From JAAZPT01 sp964544955 (GTDB taxonomy: Bacteria > Bacillota > Clostridia > Christensenellales > Aristaeellaceae): DNA of 64,000 nucleotides. The translations under genes and the position numbers were made by a program. Numbering within the stretch: the first letter of the stretch is position 1; each line of letters starts with the position of its first letter. Shown here piece by piece: positions 7,542-14,205 of the stretch. The notes beneath the pieces were generated by a model, which did not search any database, was not told where the DNA came from, and saw nothing but the letters and a program-made list of their open reading frames with translations. The stretch lies in contig CAZJEB010000001.1 in NCBI GenBank assembly GCA_964544955.1, positions 496,001 to 560,000 on the forward strand, in the 5' to 3' direction.

Positions 7542-10322
7542 TTGTTAGAAGCCAACAATAAATCCACAAATAACAAAAATTATAAAGGTATTAAACAGCT
7601 TATAAATAAAACTATAAGTTTGCTTTTAATAGCATATATAATTTTATCCTTAATGCCTGTAAGCACAATTGCATCAGGCACAGTATATTCTTTTGGTACA
7701 ATTAATGTGGGTGGTGTAAACCTACGCCACAGCGTTAATGGTAGCAGTTTTCAACAATTACCAAGGGGAACTGTTGTACAAATAATAGAAACATCAATTG
7801 ATGCAACAAACAGGTCTTGGTTTGGGGTATACATTGGTGGCAGTAATGTAAGTGGATATGTTATGGCAGATTATGTAAACGTAATGAGCCCTATAGACTC
7901 CGCTGCATACGCGGCAAACAATCCCTCGGCAGTACGCCCAGGTGGCGGTCCATTAAATTCTATAAATGCAATAGGTTATGTTAGAACAATTTTAGGCGGT
8001 ATAAACCTAAGGGATTCTATAAACGGCTTTGTTGTTGGCAAAGTTGATAGGAATGTTGTGTTCCCCTATGTAGCAGTAGAGGTAAAAACCGATTTTACTT
8101 GGTATAGAATATATAGCGATACATTGGGTTATTGCTACATCCGTGGGGACTGTGTTAGCATAAGCGATGCCGCTGGCAATATTACAAACGTTGTAAACCC
8201 TGTTAACCCTGTTAATCCAGTAAACCCAGTAGTTAACCCTGTTCAACCCACACAAACCGTTGTGGTTCAACAACCCTCTGCCTTTGGTAGTGTAGTGCTT
8301 ACATTGGATAAGGTTAATTTAAGAAATGATAATAAAACAAGCGCATTCCGCTTAGGTCACTTAGCAATAGGCTCAGTATTACCCCTATTATCCACACCAA
8401 GCCAATCAGAAGGTTACACATGGTACCATGTTGATACACCTATTGGCAGGGGTTATGTAAGGGGCGACTGTGCAAGGCTTACCACCGACCCCGCACCCAT
8501 TACAGTTACACAAGCACCTGTGGTATCAACAATTGGCTCCATAACAATGACCCTTGATAATGTAAACTTAAGGGAAAAGCCCGCTGGCACAAGGATAGGT
8601 AAGGTTTTAATAGGCCAAACATTTAACCTATTAAGCCAACCAATAACATCCCACAACTACACTTGGTACCACATTAAAAACAACGATGGTATAACTGGTT
8701 ATGTAAGGGGCGACTGTGCAAGGCTAAACAGCGTTGTAGCACCTACAGTTACAGCAATACCTCAGCCCATAGTTCCACAAAACTTAGGTTATGTATTAGT
8801 AACACTATCCTCAGTTAACCTAAGGCAAGCGCCCGCTGGTAAGGTGTTAGATCAAGTTGATAAAGGCGAATTATACGCTTTAACTGCAAATACAGTAAGC
8901 AAATCCGGTTACACATGGTACCCCATAAGCGTAAGGGGCAACAATGGTTATTTAAGAAGTGACTGCGTACAATACTTAAGCCAAGAGCAAGGCCAAGCTT
9001 ATATAGCAAACGGAACAATTACACCAATAGTTTCTCCAGGCCAAGTTCCCGTAGTAACAGCACCACCCGTTGTAACCGCAAGCGAGTATATTATTACTGT
9101 TGTTGATAAGGTAAACTTAAGGAAAAGCGCATCTAAAACCTCATCCGCACCCTTTAATGTTCCCTTAGGCACAGTATTAAAATATTCAAGAACAACCTTC
9201 GTTGGTAACTCTGAATGGTATAAAATAACTTATAACGGTTATGATTTATGGGTATTAGGCTCAACAGTTCGCAAAATGGATACTACAGAGTATCAAACAT
9301 GGAACGCAACACAGCCCACACCCACACCCCAGCCTGTTGCTGGTTACGTTAAAACAACAGTTAAAAGTGTAAATGTTAGAATTAAGCCCGCTGGCGATGT
9401 TATAGACTCCATAGCTGCAAGGGGCACAGTACTACCTTACTTTGGCACACAAAGCGTTGGTAGGTATACCTGGTATAACGTTAAACTTGGCTCAGGCGTA
9501 ATGGCATATATTAGGGGCGACTGTGTAACAATAAGCAATGAAACCGGTGGCGATATAATTCAAACACCTATTACTCCACCAAGTGGTGGCGGCCAATTAG
9601 AGGCAAGTTACAGCACATTAATGGTTGGTAATAGTGGCGATGATGTTAAACGCCTACAAACAGAGCTTAAAAAGCTTGGCCTATACACAGGCGAAATAAA
9701 CGGTGACTACACAAGCGCAGTTGAAGAGGCTGTTAGAAGCTTCCAATTAAGCAATGGTTTAGTACCCGATGGTATTGCAGGCCCCAACACATTACACAAG
9801 CTATACAACACAGTACCAATTGGTTCAAGCACAGGCACAAACCTAACCTTTGAAATGAATTACCCTGTTAAAACTATAGACTGGTGGACAGGCGGCATTC
9901 AACAGCTATGGCCTAAGGGCGCAAACGCTAAGTTGAAGGACGTTAAAACTGGCATAGTGTTCTGGGTACACAGATGGTCTGGCGGTAACCACGTAGACGG
10001 TGAGCCTTTAACCGCGGATGATACTGCAAGGGTTTGCCAAATGTACGGTGTTAAAAACGCTAAGGAAATCGCTACTAAAAACTTATGGCAAAGGCGCCCA
10101 TTGTGGATAACATTAGGTGGAACAACCTATGCAGCATCCCTATACGGTGTACCCCATAACTACGCTGGCGATACTGTACCAAACAACAACTTTAATGGTC
10201 AGTTCTGTGTTCACTTCTCTAACAGTAAAACCCACACAAGCAACGTGGTAGATAAATACCATGAAGAGGCTATACAGTTTGCTGTAGAAAAGGGTATAAA
10301 CAGCCAAAGCGCACCAAAATAA
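7542..10322 (+). CDS. Secreted SH3b-repeat, peptidoglycan-binding cell-wall protein
   Basis: The best start is TTG 7542, 8 nt after AGGGG; a GTG 9 nt earlier overlaps that site. A basic N-terminus and a hydrophobic stretch (ISLLLIAYIILSLMPV) ending STIASG form a signal peptide. Seven bacterial SH3 repeats follow, each with a VNLR/INLR/VNVR core and most with a YTWY and Y(V/I)RGDC signature. Linkers are Pro-rich (PVNPVNPVNP) or Thr/Pro/Val-rich. Next is a PG_binding_1 domain (SGDDVKRLQTELKKLGLY...GPNTLHKLY). The last ~150 residues are a Clostridia-type domain (DWWTGGIQQLWPKGA... RRPLWITLGG... FCVHFSNSKTHTSN) with conserved His and Cys; its function is not known to me. A wall-binding or hydrolytic role is inferred. 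Confidence 0.85.
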   Translation: MLEANNKSTNNKNYKGIKQLINKTISLLLIAYIILSLMPVSTIASGTVYSFGTINVGGVNLRHSVNGSSFQQLPRGTVVQIIETSIDATNRSWFGVYIGGSNVSGYVMADYVNVMSPIDSAAYAANNPSAVRPGGGPLNSINAIGYVRTILGGINLRDSINGFVVGKVDRNVVFPYVAVEVKTDFTWYRIYSDTLGYCYIRGDCVSISDAAGNITNVVNPVNPVNPVNPVVNPVQPTQTVVVQQPSAFGSVVLTLDKVNLRNDNKTSAFRLGHLAIGSVLPLLSTPSQSEGYTWYHVDTPIGRGYVRGDCARLTTDPAPITVTQAPVVSTIGSITMTLDNVNLREKPAGTRIGKVLIGQTFNLLSQPITSHNYTWYHIKNNDGITGYVRGDCARLNSVVAPTVTAIPQPIVPQNLGYVLVTLSSVNLRQAPAGKVLDQVDKGELYALTANTVSKSGYTWYPISVRGNNGYLRSDCVQYLSQEQGQAYIANGTITPIVSPGQVPVVTAPPVVTASEYIITVVDKVNLRKSASKTSSAPFNVPLGTVLKYSRTTFVGNSEWYKITYNGYDLWVLGSTVRKMDTTEYQTWNATQPTPTPQPVAGYVKTTVKSVNVRIKPAGDVIDSIAARGTVLPYFGTQSVGRYTWYNVKLGSGVMAYIRGDCVTISNETGGDIIQTPITPPSGGGQLEASYSTLMVGNSGDDVKRLQTELKKLGLYTGEINGDYTSAVEEAVRSFQLSNGLVPDGIAGPNTLHKLYNTVPIGSSTGTNLTFEMNYPVKTIDWWTGGIQQLWPKGANAKLKDVKTGIVFWVHRWSGGNHVDGEPLTADDTARVCQMYGVKNAKEIATKNLWQRRPLWITLGGTTYAASLYGVPHNYAGDTVPNNNFNGQFCVHFSNSKTHTSNVVDKYHEEAIQFAVEKGINSQSAPK

Positions 10323-10332
10323 AACAAATAAT

Positions 10333-10368
10333 AAGCCCCTGTAAGCAATGCTTATAGGGGCTTTTATT
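10333..10368. terminator. Bidirectional terminator between SH3b gene and purC
   Basis: AAGCCCCTGTAAG pairs with CTTATAGGGGCTT (one G.T pair), followed by TTTATTTATT on the + strand and a T-rich tail on the minus strand. Confidence 0.85.
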
Positions 10369-10378
10369 TATTAAGTTT

Positions 10379-11083
10379 TTATTCTGCTAGCCTATCCACA
10401 ATTTCCTTATAGGCCTCAGATACATCCCCAAGGTTGGATCTAAACCTATCCATATCCAAGGGTTCATGGGTTTCAGAATCCCACATTCTACTATTATCGG
10501 GGGTAATTTCATCGGCCAAAATAATATCGTTGTTATACCTGCCAAACTCTATTTTAAAATCTACAAGTTCTATATTTTTTGTTTTTAAAAAGTCACGCAA
10601 CAGTTGGTTTATTTTTAAGGCTGTGGTTTTAATAAACTCAACTTCATCATCACTTGCCAAGTTCATAGCTTTAATGTGGCTTTCGTTTATCATAGGGGTG
10701 TTAAGCTCCACATCCTTATAGCAAAGTTCTATAATGGGGTTGTTTAACTTTGTACCTGTGCTCCAGCCTATCCTTGTTACAAGGCTACCTGCAACAATAT
10801 TCCTAAGCTTTATAACAATGGGGATAATTTCCACATTTTTAATTAGCACCTGGTGTTTATCTAAGGTTCTAATAAAATGGGTTTTAATGCCCTTGCTTTC
10901 AAGGAAGGTGTACAAATACTTAGTAATTTCCGCATTAAAAATGCCCTTATCCATAATGGATCCACGTTTTAAGCCATTAAAGGCGTTTGCCTCATCTTTA
11001 AAGCTAATAACAGCATAATCAGGGTTATCGGTAGCAAAAAGTTTTTTACTTTTACCTTCATATATCAAATTTGTTATTTGCAC
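10379..11083 (-). CDS. purC: SAICAR synthase (purine biosynthesis)
   Basis: The 234-residue protein matches phosphoribosylaminoimidazole-succinocarboxamide synthase, which joins CAIR and aspartate using ATP. Family features are the N-terminal YEGKSKKLF, the central VIKLRNIVAGS, and KIEFGR followed by LADEITPDNSRMWD near the C-terminus. Start is GTG 11083 behind AAGGAGG; an ATG 2 nt upstream in another frame hits a stop at once. It stands alone rather than in a pur operon and is divergent from metNIQ. I see no PurBox (CGAA-centred pair) before it, unlike purR. Confidence 0.95.
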   Translation of the reverse strand: MQITNLIYEGKSKKLFATDNPDYAVISFKDEANAFNGLKRGSIMDKGIFNAEITKYLYTFLESKGIKTHFIRTLDKHQVLIKNVEIIPIVIKLRNIVAGSLVTRIGWSTGTKLNNPIIELCYKDVELNTPMINESHIKAMNLASDDEVEFIKTTALKINQLLRDFLKTKNIELVDFKIEFGRYNNDIILADEITPDNSRMWDSETHEPLDMDRFRSNLGDVSEAYKEIVDRLAE

Positions 11084-11113
11084 ATTAATTCCTCCTTGTT
11101 ATTACACAACATA

Positions 11114-11143
11114 AGTATATCACTGTAAAAGCTTGTTTTTCAA
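11114..11143 (-). promoter_or_regulatory. Putative promoter of purC
   Basis: On the minus strand TTGAAA and TATACT are separated by 18 bp, about 30 nt upstream of the purC start. Confidence 0.5.
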
Positions 11144-11223
11144 TAATCAATATAATCTAAAAATAACCAATTACCACAAAATTAACGTTTTAATAAAAGT
11201 ACAATTGATATACAACTATGGTG

Positions 11224-11252
11224 TTGACAAAAAATAAAATCTTTATTATACT
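11224..11252 (+). promoter_or_regulatory. Promoter of the metNIQ leader
   Basis: Perfect TTGACA (11224-11229), 17-bp spacer, TATACT (11247-11252). Transcription would start near 11259, about 45 nt before the leader peptide and 215 nt before metN. Confidence 0.85.
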
Positions 11253-11304
11253 CTTATCCATAATAACGTTGTAATAAGCAACGGTAAAAGGAGGCTCGCA
11301 CATT

Positions 11305-11397
11305 ATGTATAAATACACAGTTAATAACAGTGCAATGACTATGATGATGTGCGCATGCCCTGCGTACTGTTTGCATTGCAACTCTAAAAACATATAG
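11305..11397 (+). CDS. Met/Cys-rich 30-residue leader peptide of metNIQ
   Basis: ATG lies 10 nt after AGGAGG. The peptide has Met at 11, 13, 14 and 15, in the run M-T-M-M-M, directly followed by Cys at 16, 18, 22 and 25 (C-A-C, then Y-C-L-H-C). TAG ends it 76 nt before metN. Within the coding sequence lie two RNA segments, 11331-11337 and 11369-11380, that can pair with each other or, for the second, with the 5' arm of the downstream terminator. This is the layout of a ribosome-stalling attenuator leader responding to charged tRNA-Met and possibly tRNA-Cys. Sequence and base pairing are seen; the regulatory reading is inference. Confidence 0.75.
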   Translation: MYKYTVNNSAMTMMMCACPAYCLHCNSKNI

Positions 11398-11454
11398 TTT
11401 TTAGTTATCCATTGTTTATTACTGCTATGCAAACTGTTGTATAGCATTTTTTTA
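11331..11454 (+). promoter_or_regulatory. Transcription attenuator of metNIQ (mutually exclusive RNA hairpins)
   Basis: Segment 1 TGCAATG (11331-11337) pairs with CATTGCA (11374-11380) to sequester segment 2. Segment 2 GTTTGCAT (11369-11376) pairs perfectly with segment 3 ATGCAAAC (11427-11434) as an antiterminator. Segments 3:4 form the terminator. A ribosome stalled on the Met codons (11335-11349) would cover segment 1 and leave segment 2 free, giving readthrough. A ribosome reaching the stop would cover or pass segment 2 and allow termination. A further 8-bp hairpin CTAAAAAC/GTTTTTAG (11384-11404) surrounds the stop codon. No S-box or T-box consensus is visible here. Confidence 0.72.
11423..11454 (+). 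terminator. Attenuator terminator before metN
   Basis: TGCTATGCAA pairs with TTGTATAGCA (10 bp, one G.T) around loop ACTG and is followed by seven T, 20 nt before the metN start. Confidence 0.85.
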
Positions 11455-11473
11455 TTGTAAAAAGGAGCTAATA

Positions 11474-12514
11474 ATGGAAGATAAAATAGAAGATAATTTA
11501 ACAACTGAGCATGTTCCACAAATTCAAATAAGGAACTTAACAAAGGTGTACCCCATACCTAATGGCGAAGTAGTTGCCCTAAACAACATAAATTTGGATA
11601 TTGAAAAGGGCGATATTTACGGAATTATTGGTATGAGTGGCGCTGGTAAAAGTACCCTTATACGCTGTATGAATAAGTTAGATTTACCAACCGATGGGCA
11701 AATTTACATAGATGGTGAAAACGTGCTAGCTATGAACGATGCAGAGCTAAGGAAAATTAGGCGACGCATGGGTATGATATTCCAATCCTTCAACTTATTA
11801 ATGCAAAAAAGCGTTACAAGGAATGTAAGGTATCCCTTGGAAATAGCAGGCGTACCAAAGGCAAAGGCTAACAAAAGGGTTACCGAGCTACTTAAAATAG
11901 TTGGTTTGGAAAGCAAGGCGGAAGCCTACCCCGCACAGCTAAGCGGTGGGCAAAAGCAAAGGGTTGCAATAGCAAGGGCCCTTGCCAGTGACCCTGAAAT
12001 GCTGCTTTGCGATGAGGCTACAAGCGCCCTAGACCCTATGACAACCCAATCCATATTGGAGCTGTTAAGGGATATAAACAAAAGGCTTGGCATTACAGTT
12101 GTTATAATAACCCACGAAATGGCTGTTATAAGGCAAATATGCAATAAAGTAGCAATACTTGATGATGGTAAGTTAGTTGAACAAGGCAATGTTGATGAAG
12201 TGTTTATGAACACAAAATCAAAGGCAGGTAGGCGCTTGTTTGGTATAATATCCGACGAAACCCAAAACGAAGCATTAAGCCAACCCGCATACAGGATAGT
12301 ATTTGATGGTGGCGTTGCGGAACACCCAATTGTATCCAGAATGGCAAGGGAGCTAAATGTGGATGTTAATATATTAGCTGCCGATATAAAACAGTTAAAC
12401 CAAAAAACCTACGGCCAAATGTTAATATCCATACCCAAGGATAATAACGAAAGGCAAAAAATAAAAGATTTCTTAGAGCAACAAAATATTACAGTTGAGG
12501 AGGTTATGCCATAA
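11474..12514 (+). CDS. metN: Methionine ABC transporter ATP-binding protein
   Basis: The 346-residue ATPase energises D/L-methionine import with MetI and MetQ. It has Walker A GMSGAGKS at 53-60, signature LSGGQKQR, Walker B LLCDEATSALDP and the switch His (IITHEM). The C-terminal ~75 residues (YRIVFDGGVAEHPIVS ... ISIPKD) form a NIL domain, the ligand-sensing regulatory domain of MetN that mediates inhibition by internal methionine. ATG follows AAAGGAG. Its stop overlaps the metI start by one base (TAATG), so the two are translationally coupled. The whole operon lies behind the leader-peptide attenuator. Confidence 0.96.
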   Translation: MEDKIEDNLTTEHVPQIQIRNLTKVYPIPNGEVVALNNINLDIEKGDIYGIIGMSGAGKSTLIRCMNKLDLPTDGQIYIDGENVLAMNDAELRKIRRRMGMIFQSFNLLMQKSVTRNVRYPLEIAGVPKAKANKRVTELLKIVGLESKAEAYPAQLSGGQKQRVAIARALASDPEMLLCDEATSALDPMTTQSILELLRDINKRLGITVVIITHEMAVIRQICNKVAILDDGKLVEQGNVDEVFMNTKSKAGRRLFGIISDETQNEALSQPAYRIVFDGGVAEHPIVSRMARELNVDVNILAADIKQLNQKTYGQMLISIPKDNNERQKIKDFLEQQNITVEEVMP

Positions 12515-13179
12515 TGAGTTTTTCACAAATGTGGCCTTTGCTATGGGAAGGCACCTTAGAAACATTGTATATGACCTTAGTTTCCTCAGTAGCCGCCTAT
12601 TTATTAGGTATACCCCTTGGTATATTGCTTGTTGTAACAAGGAAGGGTGGCATAAAGGCCTCACCCGTGTTTAATAGCATACTTGGCACAACAATAAACT
12701 TTTTAAGGTCCATACCCTTTATTATACTATTAGTTATGTTAATTCCCCTTACAAGGATAGTTACAGGGCGTGGCACTGGTACATCAGAGTCGGTTATATT
12801 CCCCTTGTTAATAAGCGCATTCCCCTTCGTGGCAAGGTTGGTTGAGGGGTCTATTGATGAAATTGATTCAGGCGTTGTAGAGGCTGCTCAAAGCATGGGT
12901 AGCACCACTTGGGAAATTATTTGGAAGGTTATGCTCCCCGAAGCCCTACCCTCACTATTAAACGGTGGCGTTATAGCAATAACAACAATACTTGGTTATA
13001 CCGCTATGGCAAGCACAGTTGGTGGCGGTGGCCTTGGGGCAATAGCAATAATAAAGGGCGTAAGCCAAAGAAAGTACGATTTAATGTATGCTGCAAGCAT
13101 TATGTTAGTAGTACTAGTACAAGTAATAACCGTGTTTGGTTTAAGAATTACAAGGTTGTTTGACCACAGAAAAAAATAA
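12514..13179 (+). CDS. metI: Methionine ABC transporter permease
   Basis: The 221-residue membrane protein has five or so hydrophobic segments and the EAA loop (EAAQSMGSTTWEIIWKVMLPEALPS), which contacts MetN. It belongs to the MetI family of short permeases that work as homodimers. The start overlaps the end of metN. After its stop a short hairpin (CGAG-CAAG-CTCG, near 13193) lies in the 61-nt gap before metQ; this may stabilise or process the mRNA. Confidence 0.95.
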   Translation: MSFSQMWPLLWEGTLETLYMTLVSSVAAYLLGIPLGILLVVTRKGGIKASPVFNSILGTTINFLRSIPFIILLVMLIPLTRIVTGRGTGTSESVIFPLLISAFPFVARLVEGSIDEIDSGVVEAAQSMGSTTWEIIWKVMLPEALPSLLNGGVIAITTILGYTAMASTVGGGGLGAIAIIKGVSQRKYDLMYAASIMLVVLVQVITVFGLRITRLFDHRKK

Positions 13180-13240
13180 TTTAGTTTCTTGCGAGCAAGC
13201 TCGTTTGAATATATTAGCTAATTTTGAAAGGAGATTTCTT

Positions 13241-14053
13241 ATGAAGAAATTTACAGCTATCCTATTGTGCCTAATAATTGCACTATCCACAGTAACAGTT
13301 TTTGCTGCTGAAAAAATTGTTATCGGCGCTACCCCACTACCCCACGCTTTGGTGTTAGAGTATGTTAAAGAGGACTTTGAAGCTTTAGGTTACGAACTAG
13401 AAATTCAAGTTGCTACAGATTATTATTTGTTTAACCCAGCAACCGCTGCTGGCGATACAGATGCTAACTACTTCCAACACTTCCCCTTCCTAAACACATA
13501 TAATGCAGATGTACCTGAGGCTGAACAACTTGTTGCAGCATTCGGCGTTCACTACGAGCCAATGGGCTTGTTCCCTGGCAAAAGCAAAACTTTAGAAGAA
13601 ATTCAAAAGGGCGCTATAATTGCAGTACCAAACGACCCAAGTAACTTAACACGTTCATTGTTGTTAGTTGAAGAAGCTGGCTGGATTACATTACCTGAAG
13701 GTAGCTTTGAAAAAGGCGTTACACCTGCTGAAATAATTGACAACCCTTATGAAATAGAGTTTTGGGAAATGAACTCCGACCTAGTTCCAAGTAGCTTGGA
13801 AGATGCTAACTATGCTGTAATAAACGGTAACCACGCAATTGCTGCTGGTTTTACAAGCGCTAACGATGCATTAGTTACAGAGCCTGTTGAAGGTGAAGCT
13901 GCTAAAATATATACAAACGCTGTTGTTGTTCGCCCTGCAGACCTTGAAAAACAATGGGTTAAGGACCTTCAAAGCGTGCTATTAACAGAAAAAGTTAAAG
14001 AGTTTATGGAAAGCGAACCCAGCTTTGGTGGCGCTGTTAAACCCACATTTTAA
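13241..14053 (+). CDS. metQ: Methionine ABC transporter substrate-binding protein
   Basis: The start is ATG 13241 behind AAAGGAG; an upstream in-frame extension into metI is rejected because it lacks a binding site and hides the signal sequence. The 270-residue protein is NlpA/MetQ family (VIGATPLPHALVLEYV, DANYFQHFPFLN, AVPNDPSNLTRSL, NGNHAIAAG). MetQ in Gram-positives is normally a lipoprotein, but the signal here ends TVTVFAAEK with no Cys at the cleavage site; the only Cys (residue 10) lies inside the hydrophobic core. It therefore looks like a type I secreted protein, raising the question of how it stays at the membrane. Confidence 0.93.
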   Translation: MKKFTAILLCLIIALSTVTVFAAEKIVIGATPLPHALVLEYVKEDFEALGYELEIQVATDYYLFNPATAAGDTDANYFQHFPFLNTYNADVPEAEQLVAAFGVHYEPMGLFPGKSKTLEEIQKGAIIAVPNDPSNLTRSLLLVEEAGWITLPEGSFEKGVTPAEIIDNPYEIEFWEMNSDLVPSSLEDANYAVINGNHAIAAGFTSANDALVTEPVEGEAAKIYTNAVVVRPADLEKQWVKDLQSVLLTEKVKEFMESEPSFGGAVKPTF

Positions 14054-14067
14054 TTAAAAACATTATA

Positions 14068-14098
14068 AACTGCTTGAGTAATATCAAGCAGTTTTTTT
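14068..14098 (+). terminator. metNIQ operon terminator
   Basis: Perfect 10-bp stem AACTGCTTGA/TCAAGCAGTT with loop GTAATA and a T-run. Confidence 0.92.
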
Positions 14099-14141
14099 AT
14101 TTAATTTTTACATTTATTTAACTTTACAAAAGGGCATTACA

Positions 14142-14170
14142 TTGCAGAACAACGCAAAAAATGATATACT
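14142..14170 (+). promoter_or_regulatory. Promoter of secA
   Basis: TTGCAG and TATACT separated by 17 bp, 36 nt before the GTG start of secA. Confidence 0.7.
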
Positions 14171-14205
14171 AAAAAATGCAAGTTTTAAAAATAAGGAGAA
14201 ATTTA

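Noticed and set aside
11084..11473. S-box or T-box riboswitch upstream of metN
   Set aside because: No S-box conserved core and no TGG-type T-box sequence seen; the region instead shows a leader peptide with alternative hairpins.
13160..13240. N-terminal extension of MetQ overlapping metI
   Set aside because: No ribosome binding site and it would bury the signal peptide; ATG 13241 has AAAGGAG upstream.
14176..14205. Upstream ATG for secA adding ten residues
   Set aside because: The ATG precedes the AAGGAG site; GTG 14206 has correct spacing and matches the SecA N-terminus.
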